Positions 1 to 8,048 of a DNA stretch of 64,000 bases are shown piece by piece. The notes beneath the pieces are model-generated. The model was not told where the DNA came from and made no database searches. It saw only the letters and a program-made list of their open reading frames with translations. Every line of letters begins with the position of its first letter. Positions within the stretch are counted from its first letter, which is position 1. Location: contig CP064980.1 in assembly GCA_016699535.1 (NCBI GenBank), positions 124,001 to 188,000 on the forward strand. Direction: 5' to 3'. A program made the translations under genes and the position numbers. Source of the stretch: Myxococcales bacterium. GTDB lineage: Bacteria; Myxococcota_A; Polyangia; Polyangiales; GCA-016699535.

Positions 1-339
1 CACACAAATAATAATTCGTGGTTTGACAAGAGTGCGCCGTGTATTGGCACGCGCGATAAAATAGCGAAGCATAGCTTCGGTAATCTCGAAATCTGCAATA
101 ACACCATCTCGAAGCGGACGGACGGCAGTAATGCTCCCGGGCGTACGTCCAAGCATTTCTTTAGCCTCGCGCCCCACCGCAAGAACTTTCTTGCCGCCTC
201 GACCATCGTGATGAACCGCAACCACCGAGGGCTCGCATGAGACGATACCGCGGCCACGCGCGTAGATCAGAGTCGTTGCGGTCCCAAGATCGATAGCGAG
301 ATCATTTGAAAAAAGCCCTTGAAACCAATCTTTAAACAT
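1..339 (-). CDS. mreB: Rod-shape-determining protein MreB, N-terminal part (gene runs off the left edge)
   Basis: The reverse strand from 339 to 1 is one open frame of 113 codons starting MFKDWFQGLF and still open at the window edge. It carries the actin-fold phosphate-1 loop (AIDLGTATTLIY, about residues 15-26), then GREAKEMLGRTPG and AVRPLRDGVIADF, which are typical of MreB and not of DnaK or FtsA. MreB forms membrane-associated filaments that guide sidewall peptidoglycan synthesis, so a rod-shaped cell is expected. Only the first third is present; the C-terminal part and any mreCD neighbours lie outside. The ATG at 339 is the natural start because family members begin a few residues before the phosphate loop. 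Confidence 0.93.
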   Translation of the reverse strand, partial: MFKDWFQGLFSNDLAIDLGTATTLIYARGRGIVSCEPSVVAVHHDGRGGKKVLAVGREAKEMLGRTPGSITAVRPLRDGVIADFEITEAMLRYFIARANTRRTLVKPRIIICV

Positions 340-463
340 AAAAAAACCAGACGAAAACCGCGAAATTGAAATGAATCTCGCCGCAGGAACTACTCGTCCC
401 TTAATCCGTCAAGTCTTAACAGATTCACAAGGAGGGATCAAGGTGAATCACGATAGCTAACCA

Positions 464-1483
464 TTAGATTTTCTTGCTTTTTTTGCTGTTTTTCAAGGGC
501 TGCGAGACCTTTGCAGCTTGGCGGTCACGGGATCGCTGTTTACGCTTCACTTTTGCGGCTCGCTTGGCTAGCGCTTTGGCCGACGGTTTTCTTCCGGGTA
601 AGGGGTTTTGCTCTTCATGATGCTCATCTAAGCTTCCTGGTTCGAGGCCTAACTCGAAGATCGTGACTTCGGGCCTACCTCGATCGCCAATGCGTAAAGG
701 CATGACTGAAGCCCCAATACCAGCTCCGACATAGACGGCTCCCGAGGTTTTTTCGCGATTGTCAAAACGACTTCCATACAGACCATGAACAAAACGGTGT
801 CCTGCCAAGTGTCCCAAAGCAAATTCATGAAGTCGAGCCAAAGTAATCTGTCCTGCATGCGTGTGTCCCGACAGCACAAGAGGAACGCCAAGTTGCCACA
901 TCTTTTCTGCTTCCTCCGCAATGTGCGAGAGGCCCAACACAGGCAAATCGGAACGCAAACCTCGACTTGCTTTGCGCAAATCGGCATGCCCCGTATAGGC
1001 ATCATCCAAACCGAGTACCTGAAGACGCACGTGCCCCAACGTAACGATAGTATTCGCGTTATCGAGTACTTCCGCCCCAGCTTTTTTTAGACTGTGCCGT
1101 ACTTCTTTTGCGCCTGACCAATGATCGTGATTTCCAAGAACGCCTATGACCGGGGCATCGATCTCAGAAATCACCTCTTCGAGCGCATCCAGATAGGCTT
1201 GGCCGTGACATACAAAATCTCCGGTAATCACAACAAGATCGGGTTTTTGTTCGTTAACAAGTTGCACTGCATGCTTTTGTACTGACATCGGGGTCACGCG
1301 ACCCACATGCTGGTCGGTGAGGTGAGCAACTTTGAGTTCATTAAAATACTGAGAAAAACGAGTGTGCCCGGCAAAGCGTCGAAGAGTCACGGGTTCCTGT
1401 TTCTCTTTTTTTGGCGGAGTCCACATCCGGTTGATCGAGCGCTGTAAAGCAGCGAGCATTTTCTCGGATGGAGCAATTGCCAT
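464..1483 (-). CDS. Calcineurin-like metallophosphoesterase (YaeI-like)
   Basis: A 339-residue protein with the ordered metal-binding motifs of the superfamily: HLTDQHVG (about 55-62), ITGDFV (about 86), GNHDHW (about 117) and SGHTHAGQ (about 205). The spacing and the GHTHAGQ ending match YaeI/YkuE-type phosphodiesterases, some of which act on lipid substrates at the inner membrane; the substrate here cannot be read from sequence. There is no clear signal peptide or membrane helix. The last 45 or so residues form a Lys/Arg-rich tail (AKRAAKVKRKQRSR) absent from typical members, which could bind nucleic acid or acidic membranes. It lies alone between mreB and the FadL-like gene. Confidence 0.8.
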   Translation of the reverse strand: MAIAPSEKMLAALQRSINRMWTPPKKEKQEPVTLRRFAGHTRFSQYFNELKVAHLTDQHVGRVTPMSVQKHAVQLVNEQKPDLVVITGDFVCHGQAYLDALEEVISEIDAPVIGVLGNHDHWSGAKEVRHSLKKAGAEVLDNANTIVTLGHVRLQVLGLDDAYTGHADLRKASRGLRSDLPVLGLSHIAEEAEKMWQLGVPLVLSGHTHAGQITLARLHEFALGHLAGHRFVHGLYGSRFDNREKTSGAVYVGAGIGASVMPLRIGDRGRPEVTIFELGLEPGSLDEHHEEQNPLPGRKPSAKALAKRAAKVKRKQRSRDRQAAKVSQPLKNSKKSKKI

Positions 1484-1583
1484 GGTCGTAGTCTACCACA
1501 GTCTTGAGCTGCGTTTCTTCCTTGTTTTATATCAGGATATTGAGGTCATTCCCCACCCCACCAACGGGTTTCGGAGCTCAGCT

Positions 1584-3080
1584 CTAAAAATGAAAATTTG
1601 CACCAAGGGCAAAGATATCGAAGTGAGCACTGTAGGTTCCCGCATTGATGACACTTCCACTGAGACTTCCCGCAACAACTTGTTCAAGTTCAGCGTGCGT
1701 TTGAGATACTTCAATGGTCTCTTGAAAAACATGTGCAAAGGCTACAGACAGATCCCATGCGCCAAGACGAAGCGTGCTTCCCAGATGCAATCCGAGTCTT
1801 TGAGCGGGCATGAAGGTAAGATTTTGGTAGGCAGGCGAGACGCCTCTACTCTCAAACGACACACCAAGTCTTAACGCCAACAGGTTCTGAATAAGGTTGT
1901 AGTCGCCTCCTAAATGAGCCGTAAACTGATTGTTCCATTGATAAGGAATTACCGTTTGCAACGGAACGGGAACATTAACGGCTTGCGCACCGAATGCTTC
2001 GATAACAAGACTGTTTCCTTGAGGGACGTTGACCTTAAAAGCATCGATTGTTGAATTTAGCTCGTACGCGAGATCAAGTTCGATATCAAAAAGCTCTTGC
2101 GCCATGGAATCGTGTTTGTTCTGCTTCGAGGCATGCTTTGCACGAAAATGAACGTAGCGAGTCCCCCAACTGAACTTGATTCGCGATGGGACTTGAAGTT
2201 CGGCATTATCAACGCGTGTTGCATGCGGGACGTAACCGCCTTCAGCATTGGTGCCAAAGTCACTGGCGCGTAAGTCAAGGGTTCCGCCGCCGCGAATTGA
2301 ATCAATCCAGCGCAGCGCTAGAGCAAATTCCAAAAAGCGGAAGGGGCGTAAATTAATACCTGCGTTAAGGACGGGAATAAAAAGATCCTGAGTATTTAGC
2401 TTAGTACGAACATCGTTGGCCGGGGATGTCCCTGGTATTGCAGCGCTGTAACTTGTGAAATTATAGAAACCCATTCCCCACCCAAAAGAAGCACCCAGAC
2501 TGAGCCAAGGCTTGGGTGTCCACGATCCACCAATCGTGGGCCAAATCTCCATAAGTCGCGATTCCACCAGGGTGTATCGTGTGGGCGAAGGCAGAAGCGT
2601 TCCGTCGCTATTCTGGATGGAGCCGTTACTATTTCCGTACTTGAGAGTGGAAAGCGCGTTAGGGCTCAGCAATCCAGCAGCCAAACTAAAACCTTTGGGC
2701 AGTCGAATCGCAAAAACCAAACTTGGAACAATTGAAGGCAGTCCGTCGTTGCAAACCTTCGGCAGTTCTTGAGCATTGAAATCCGCGGGCTGACCAAAAA
2801 CCGTGGGAACGTTACCACTGCTCCCTCGCCCATAACTTCCAGCTAAATCCGCACAGGCGCTTAAGACTGCGAGTTGCGCATTTATAGCAAGCTGCCGGCC
2901 ATCGATTTTTGAAAGCGATGCTGGATTATAAGCCAGCCCCATCGGATCATTTCCGCCAATAAGGTATGCACCGCCGCGTCCCAACCCTTTTGTTGTTGGG
3001 CTGGGATATTCCAGCCCCCCCGCCCACGCAGGACGAGCAACAGCAAGGGCTCCCAACAGCACAAGCCCCACTTTTGACAT
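1584..3080 (-). CDS. Outer-membrane protein of the FadL/OmpP1/TodX family
   Basis: About 498 residues starting MSKVGLVLLGALAVARPAWA, a clean Sec signal peptide ending AWA. After it come the FadL hallmarks GLGRGGAYLIGGNDPMG and YNPASLSKIDG (N-terminal hatch), then beta-rich barrel segments ending in an aromatic F-H-F, as expected for insertion by BAM. FadL-type barrels take up hydrophobic compounds such as long-chain fatty acids. The frame is open upstream to 3203, inside dnaB, with Met codons at 3125 and 3080; I prefer 3080 because it gives a normal signal peptide. An AGGAG lies near 3117 but is not well placed for either ATG. It directly follows dnaB, so read-through transcription is likely. 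Confidence 0.78.
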   Translation of the reverse strand: MSKVGLVLLGALAVARPAWAGGLEYPSPTTKGLGRGGAYLIGGNDPMGLAYNPASLSKIDGRQLAINAQLAVLSACADLAGSYGRGSSGNVPTVFGQPADFNAQELPKVCNDGLPSIVPSLVFAIRLPKGFSLAAGLLSPNALSTLKYGNSNGSIQNSDGTLLPSPTRYTLVESRLMEIWPTIGGSWTPKPWLSLGASFGWGMGFYNFTSYSAAIPGTSPANDVRTKLNTQDLFIPVLNAGINLRPFRFLEFALALRWIDSIRGGGTLDLRASDFGTNAEGGYVPHATRVDNAELQVPSRIKFSWGTRYVHFRAKHASKQNKHDSMAQELFDIELDLAYELNSTIDAFKVNVPQGNSLVIEAFGAQAVNVPVPLQTVIPYQWNNQFTAHLGGDYNLIQNLLALRLGVSFESRGVSPAYQNLTFMPAQRLGLHLGSTLRLGAWDLSVAFAHVFQETIEVSQTHAELEQVVAGSLSGSVINAGTYSAHFDIFALGANFHF

Positions 3081-3117
3081 CGAGTAGAACGAGAAGCGAG
3101 ACTTAATACAACTGCTC

Positions 3118-4518
3118 CTATCCATTGAAGGGCTGCTCGAAGTTATCGTCGTCTGCCAGGTTATCAAAGCGCGTGTATTCATTAAAGAAGCGTGCTCGCA
3201 CAACGCCCGTCGGACCCGAACGTTGTTTGCCTATGATAAACTCTGCGATGCCAGCGTCGGAAGTCTCCTGATTGTAGACTTCATCGCGATAGATAAAGAT
3301 GATCGTATCGGCATCCTGCTCAATGGCTCCAGATTCCCGAAGATCTGAGAGCTGCGGTGGTTTGTCTTTGTTGCCTCGTTGCTCGACGCCGCGGTTAAGC
3401 TGTGAGAGTGCAATCACAGGAACGCGAAGCTCTTTGGCTAGCGCTTTGAGCGAGCGACTGATTTCACTAATCTCTTGTTCTCGACTGTCGTTACGGGCAC
3501 CTGAACGCATCAGCTGAAGATAATCAACGATGATCAGACCAAGATCATGCTCTGACATCAAACGCCGGGTTTTTCCGCGTAGTTCCATGATGGTAAGCGC
3601 TGGCGTATCATCCACCCATATCGGAAGCCCGCTTAGCATGCCAGCAGCAGCAACAAGCTTCGGCCAGTCTTCTCGCAGCAGCTGCCCCGTTCGTAGACGT
3701 GAACCATCCACTCGGGCTTCACTGCACAGCATACGTCGCACAAGTTGCTCGCTTGCCATTTCAAGCGAGAACACTGCGACGGTTTTCTTTCTCGCAAGGC
3801 AGGCATTGACTCCTAAGTTCAAAGCAAAAGCGGTTTTTCCCATACCAGGCCTACCTGCGACGATGACCAAGTCACCCGGATGAAAACCAGCAGTCAAAAA
3901 ATCCAAGCGATCAAAGCCTGTAGGTAGGCCAATAACGCTTTCTTTCTTTTTTGCCGCGCTATCAATGTCTTCAAAAGTCGCTTTAACCACCGCCGCAATA
4001 TGTTGAGTGGGGTTACGTTCTCTTTCTTTTGCTATTTGAAAAATCGACTTTTCAGCGCGATCCAAAAAAGCTTCATAATCACCGTAGTCGCCGTAGCCAC
4101 CTGCAGCAATTTCATGCGAGGCCGATATAAGTCGGCGAACCACCGCTTTTTGATGAATAATTCGGGCATGCGCTTCAATATTGCTCAGCGCGGGAATGGT
4201 GTTTGTTAGTGCAAGAAGGTATTCATCACCACCCACAATTTGAAGCTTGCTGTTCTGCACCAACTCTTCACGTAAGGTTACCGTATCAACCGGCTGACCT
4301 TTGGCAAAAAGACTAGCCATCGCTTCGAAGACTTGAACATGCGCTTCGCTATAAAAATCCTCACCGGAAATGTGCTCGACAACGGTATGCATCACGCTGT
4401 TTTCGAGCAAGATGCCACCGAGCACTGAACGCTCTGCTTCAACAGAGTGCGGAGGAACTCGCCCGCTAATATTGCTGCGAGTTACATTCGAAGAACGGGA
4501 ATACGACTCAAGCGCCAT
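3118..4518 (-). CDS. dnaB: Replicative DNA helicase DnaB
   Basis: About 466 residues. The N-terminal DnaB domain (PHSVEAERSVLGGILL onwards) is followed by a linker and a RecA-like motor with Walker A GRPGMGKT (about 225), the VFSLEM segment, Walker B LIIVDYLQLM, SQLNRGVEQR, and the C-terminal RSGPTGVV. DnaB is the hexameric helicase that opens the replication fork. An in-frame TTG at 4524 is possible, but the ATG at 4518 fits the family start better; both lie just after the rplI stop at 4528, so translation is probably coupled. The rpsF-rplI-dnaB order is a conserved bacterial arrangement. No intein is present. Confidence 0.95.
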   Translation of the reverse strand: MALESYSRSSNVTRSNISGRVPPHSVEAERSVLGGILLENSVMHTVVEHISGEDFYSEAHVQVFEAMASLFAKGQPVDTVTLREELVQNSKLQIVGGDEYLLALTNTIPALSNIEAHARIIHQKAVVRRLISASHEIAAGGYGDYGDYEAFLDRAEKSIFQIAKERERNPTQHIAAVVKATFEDIDSAAKKKESVIGLPTGFDRLDFLTAGFHPGDLVIVAGRPGMGKTAFALNLGVNACLARKKTVAVFSLEMASEQLVRRMLCSEARVDGSRLRTGQLLREDWPKLVAAAGMLSGLPIWVDDTPALTIMELRGKTRRLMSEHDLGLIIVDYLQLMRSGARNDSREQEISEISRSLKALAKELRVPVIALSQLNRGVEQRGNKDKPPQLSDLRESGAIEQDADTIIFIYRDEVYNQETSDAGIAEFIIGKQRSGPTGVVRARFFNEYTRFDNLADDDNFEQPFNG

Positions 4519-4527
4519 TCCCAAAAA

Positions 4528-4992
4528 CTACTGAGCGCGTTGCTCTACAACACGTATTTTGAAGTTGGCAAGCACATCGGGTGCAAGCTTGATTTTGATC
4601 TCATGATCACCAAGCTCACGAATCGGAGAGTCCAACAAAATTGTGCGACGATCTACCTTTTGACCATGGGTCTCAAGCAACTCAGCAATCTCCTTGGTTG
4701 TAACAGAGCCAAAAAGTTTACCTTCTTCGCCCGCCTGCTTGGACACTTCGATGGAAAGACCTTCAATCTCCGTTCGACGCGTTTCAGCATCCTTGCGGAG
4801 CTTACTTGCACGAGCTAAGGCCGAGACTTTCTCGTGCTCAACTTGCCTAACGTTTCCACGCGTTGCAAGCACACCAAGCGCTTGCGGCACGAGGTAGTTC
4901 CGCGCGAAACCGCGTCGCACGCGAACAATCTCGCCGGTCTTGCCTAGTTTTGGCACATCTTCTCGCAAAATAACTTGCACATTCACAGCCAT
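4528..4992 (-). CDS. rplI: Large ribosomal subunit protein bL9
   Basis: A 154-residue protein of usual bL9 length. The N-terminal rRNA-binding domain shows VILREDVPKLGKTGEIV and the family signature VRRGFARNYLVPQ. A long connecting helix (about 45-75) leads to the C-terminal domain with SVTTKEIAELL and LDSPIRELGDHEIKIKLAPDV. It stabilises the L1 stalk base of the 50S subunit. It sits 25 bases after rpsF and 9 bases before the dnaB ATG in one operon. Confidence 0.95.
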   Translation of the reverse strand: MAVNVQVILREDVPKLGKTGEIVRVRRGFARNYLVPQALGVLATRGNVRQVEHEKVSALARASKLRKDAETRRTEIEGLSIEVSKQAGEEGKLFGSVTTKEIAELLETHGQKVDRRTILLDSPIRELGDHEIKIKLAPDVLANFKIRVVEQRAQ

Positions 4993-5017
4993 GATTGTTG
5001 CCCTCTTTCAAATTCCT

Positions 5018-5566
5018 TTAGTTGAGCCCGCTATCATCAGAAGAATCAGCATCACTATCGACGCTGTCTTCTTCAAAGTCATCATCCGATTCACTGACAT
5101 CATCCGATGGACTTAACGCAGCAGACGGACGTGGCCTTTGAACTAAGCCGAGACGCTGCTCAATGCTTTGCTCAACAACATTGTCTTCGATTTCAACACG
5201 ACGAAACTGGATTTTCTCCTCGTCGATTACGGCAGCTGATAAATCAACTTCGTCAGCCAACAGATTGGTCTGAAAACGAAATACTGTATCCTGCATACGC
5301 AGATTACGTTCGATTTCCGCTACCAAGCCACCTTGTCCGTAGTAACGCAAGTACATGTAGTAGCCACGGTTCTTTTTATCGGTCCGGTAAGCAAGCTTAC
5401 GCCTACCCCAGTTGTCGATAGCAGCGAGTTTTCCATCAAGCTTGCTAATCACATCCGCCACACGTGAAGTAATTTTCTCCACTTCAGCTTGGTCAACGGT
5501 GGGATCAACAGCGAAGATTGTTTCGTATTCGCGAGCTTTGTTTGCTTTTTGAGACGTAACGGACAT
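5018..5566 (-). CDS. rpsF: Small ribosomal subunit protein bS6 with long acidic tail
   Basis: A 182-residue protein. The bS6 core runs from about residue 13 (REYETIFAVDP) through NWGRRKLAYRTDKKNRGYYM to LRMQDTVFRFQ (about 105). bS6 binds 16S rRNA on the 30S platform together with bS18. The core is followed by about 75 extra residues; the last 30 are almost only Asp, Glu and Ser, far longer than the roughly 95-135 residues usual for bS6. Acidic S6 tails are known (E. coli S6 is glutamylated by RimK) but this one is unusually long. rpsR, normally next downstream, is missing. The start ATG at 5566 is unambiguous. Confidence 0.93.
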   Translation of the reverse strand: MSVTSQKANKAREYETIFAVDPTVDQAEVEKITSRVADVISKLDGKLAAIDNWGRRKLAYRTDKKNRGYYMYLRYYGQGGLVAEIERNLRMQDTVFRFQTNLLADEVDLSAAVIDEEKIQFRRVEIEDNVVEQSIEQRLGLVQRPRPSAALSPSDDVSESDDDFEEDSVDSDADSSDDSGLN

Positions 5567-5577
5567 GTTTTATTAAC

Positions 5578-5603
5578 CTCGGTCGGTCGCTAGTTCAGCC
5601 GAG
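5578..5603 (-). promoter_or_regulatory. Small hairpin in the rpsF leader
   Basis: On the minus strand CTCGG (5603-5599) pairs with CCGAG (5582-5578), 11 bases before the rpsF ATG, with a CCG-containing loop. In many bacteria an S6:S18-binding hairpin in the rpsF leader autoregulates the operon. Here the stem is only 5 bp, so this is a suggestion rather than a match to that motif. Confidence 0.22.
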
Positions 5604-5760
5604 CGCGATAGCACCCAACCCTAACGAAAGGAGGCGGAGTCATACCACGACTTTGGGCAGGATGCACCTTAAGATTGAGTAGATTTCATCACTCGGAAAA
5701 GGCAGAATTGGCCGGACTCCCGATCGATTCAACTTACCACAGATTGGATCGCAAATTAGC

Positions 5761-6324
5761 TTATGAATTACGGCTATTATGGCGATTCATACTGAAATCA
5801 AGACCATCGGAAAGAAAGCTCTCACTCATTTCCGCTGCTTTTTCGAGCAGTTCGGGCAGCTCGGCGCGCTCCTCGCTTGAAAAACTACTAAGAACGTAAT
5901 TTTCTACTTTAATGCCTGGAGGCCGGCCAATGCCGAAACGAAGGCGTCCAAAGTCGTGTCCACCGTGATTTACAATCGAACGCAGGCCATTGTGCCCCGC
6001 AGTACCTCCACCCTTTTTTAGGCGAAGGCTCCCGAAAGGCAAATCAAGCTCATCGTGAACGATAAGTACATCAGCCGGCTCGACCTTGAAAAAGGTCTGA
6101 GCTTGTTGGACGGACTCGCCACTCAAATTCATAAAGGTCTGAGGCGCAAGCAATACAAAATCTTGTCCCTTGAAGCTTCCTTTAGCAAAGAGCCCCTTGA
6201 ATTTGTCTTTCAAGGGGCCCGCTCCTAACCTGCTCAGCAGCGTTGCTAACACCATAAATCCAATATTATGGCGATGCGTCGCGTATTTAGAACCAGGATT
6301 GCCAAGTCCAACGATAAGCTTCAC
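5761..6324 (-). CDS. pth: Peptidyl-tRNA hydrolase
   Basis: A 187-residue protein of normal length. It begins MKLIVGLGNPGSKYATHRHN, with the catalytic His in THRHNIG, then QTFMNLSGESV, the catalytic Asp in LIVHDELDLPFG, and GGGTAGHNGLRSI. Pth releases peptides from peptidyl-tRNAs dropped by the ribosome and is generally essential. It lies 16 bases after rplY in the common prs-rplY-pth order. The C-terminal stretch after the core is Ser/Asn-rich and unremarkable. Confidence 0.95.
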   Translation of the reverse strand: MKLIVGLGNPGSKYATHRHNIGFMVLATLLSRLGAGPLKDKFKGLFAKGSFKGQDFVLLAPQTFMNLSGESVQQAQTFFKVEPADVLIVHDELDLPFGSLRLKKGGGTAGHNGLRSIVNHGGHDFGRLRFGIGRPPGIKVENYVLSSFSSEERAELPELLEKAAEMSESFLSDGLDFSMNRHNSRNS

Positions 6325-6340
6325 AAAAGCTCTCTACTCG

Positions 6341-6984
6341 CTAAGCTTCAGCCTTAGCTGAAGCTGCTTCGCCACCGTCTTTCGCTGCCTCAGGCGTTTC
6401 AGCGCCTGCTGCATCAGCAGCCTCACCGCGATTACGCTCAGCTTGGACATGCACCAGTGTTTGAGCGGCTGGCAAAGTAACCTCGACACCTTCAGGTAAC
6501 TTGAGGTCGCTTACATGGAAAATATCATGCAATTCCATAGGTGTTACGTCCACTTCGATTTTTGTGGGAATCACACCGGGAAGCGCTCGAATTGGAAGTT
6601 CATGAAACACAACATGCAACTCACCGCCCATGACAACGCCCGCTGCACGCCCCGTGATACGGAAGGGAACGGTTGTTTTAATGGGCTGATCTTCATAGAT
6701 TCGATAAAAATCAGCGTGAATGAGATCCCTGCGAACAGGATCGATTTGAAGATCGCGAACCATACTCAACTGAGCTTTCCCGTCGATCTGCAACTCAATC
6801 ACTGAGTTACGGCCATGTTCACTGCTAAGAACTTGCTTAGCGACTTAGGGGATACTGCTAATCTTTGGGGCTCGAATTTAGCTCCGTAAAACACGCCAGG
6901 AATCATCCCAGCTGCACGAAGCCTACGTGCCGGCCCCTTTCCGCGCCCTTCGCGGACCTCAGCCTGCAACGTAAATTTATCCAT
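6341..6984 (-). CDS. rplY: Large ribosomal subunit protein bL25 (Ctc form), interrupted by a one-base frameshift near 6832
   Basis: Two overlapping frames together make one bL25/Ctc protein of about 214 residues. The first (from the ATG at 6984) reads MDKFTLQAEVREGRGKGPAR to SLSKFL, then goes out of frame and stops at 6799. The second continues SSEHGRNSVIELQIDGKAQL, the expected next segment. Adding one G after AAG on the minus strand (near 6832) gives SLSKVLSSEHGRNSV, an excellent family match. The second part holds the beta-domain (PVRRDLIHADFYRI) and an Ala/Glu-rich tail. bL25 binds 5S rRNA. I treat it as one gene with a sequencing error or a recent mutation; bL25 loss is tolerated in some bacteria, so a real pseudogene is possible. 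Confidence 0.85.
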
Positions 6985-7004
6985 GATATTCCTCTCTTTT
7001 TTTC

Positions 7005-7946
7005 CTAAACAAACAACGAACTCACCGAGTCGCCGTTGTGAATGCGCTTTATAGCCTCTCCGAGCAAACCTGCAACAGAAAGAACCTTGAATTTCCCCGT
7101 CGCCTCCGCTTCCGGGCTGAGGGGAATGGTGTCGGTGACCACAACTTCTTGCAGTGAAGAGGCCGCAATGCGCTCAATTGCAGGCCCAGAAAGCACCGCA
7201 TGAGTCGCTGCAGCATAAACTTTTTTCGCTCCTTTTTCCATAAGCGCTGCCGCCGCATGGGTAAGCGTGCCGGCCGTATCAATCATGTCATCCAAGATCA
7301 CGCATTCGCGAGCCTTAATATCACCCACGATGTTCATGACCTCGCTTACGTTCGCGCGTTCACGCCTTTTATCAATAATGGCTAAGTCCGCTCCCACGCG
7401 CTTGGCATAAGCGCGAGTACGCTCCACACCACCTGCATCCGGAGACACAAACACGGGAGTATTGCCAAATTTGGGTCGTAAGTATTCGAGAAAAACCGGC
7501 AAGGAATACAAGTGATCAAAAGGAATATTGAAAAAGCCCTGTATCTGACCCGCATGCAAATCCATGCTCACCACGCGATTTGCTCCGGCTGTGGTCATCA
7601 AATCGGCCACAAGCTTTGCTGTGATGGGGGTTCGAGGAGCGACCTTTCGGTCCTGTCGAGCATATCCGTAGTAAGGAACGACAGCTGTAATCGAGCCAGC
7701 TGATGCACGCTTTAGCGCATCGATCATCACCAGCAGCTCCATTAAATTGTCATTGACCGGAGCACACGTAGGCTGCACCACGTAGACGTCCACGCCACGA
7801 ACGTTTTCTTGAATCTCCGTGAAGACTTCTCCGTCGGAGAAGCGAGACAGAGCAGCACGGCCCACAGGCACTTGAAGGTAGTCGGCAATCTGCCCGGCCA
7901 GCTTACGGTTTGCGGCCCCGGAGAATATACAGATCGACTTAAACAT
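7005..7946 (-). CDS. prs: Ribose-phosphate pyrophosphokinase (PRPP synthetase)
   Basis: A 313-residue class I PRPP synthetase. Visible motifs are FSGAANRKLA, RFSDGEVFTEIQENVRG, PYYGYARQDRK, the metal-binding MDLHAGQIQGFF, and the PRPP loop VILDDMIDTAGTL (about 215-228). It makes PRPP from ribose 5-phosphate and ATP for nucleotide, His and Trp synthesis. Length and start (MFKSICIFSG) match the family. It heads the prs-rplY-pth block. Confidence 0.96.
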   Translation of the reverse strand: MFKSICIFSGAANRKLAGQIADYLQVPVGRAALSRFSDGEVFTEIQENVRGVDVYVVQPTCAPVNDNLMELLVMIDALKRASAGSITAVVPYYGYARQDRKVAPRTPITAKLVADLMTTAGANRVVSMDLHAGQIQGFFNIPFDHLYSLPVFLEYLRPKFGNTPVFVSPDAGGVERTRAYAKRVGADLAIIDKRRERANVSEVMNIVGDIKARECVILDDMIDTAGTLTHAAAALMEKGAKKVYAAATHAVLSGPAIERIAASSLQEVVVTDTIPLSPEAEATGKFKVLSVAGLLGEAIKRIHNGDSVSSLFV

Positions 7947-8048
7947 GGCTCACCCTCAGTCCAGACGCTGCGATCCAGTATCAAGCCACCCTAGCCCTGT
8001 CAACCAAACAAACTCTTCGCAGTGATCAGCTGCCTTTTCTGGAAGTAT

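Noticed and set aside
6826..6840. Programmed frameshifting in rplY
   Set aside because: The site has no slippery heptamer or downstream structure typical of programmed shifts, and many other one-base breaks occur in the window.
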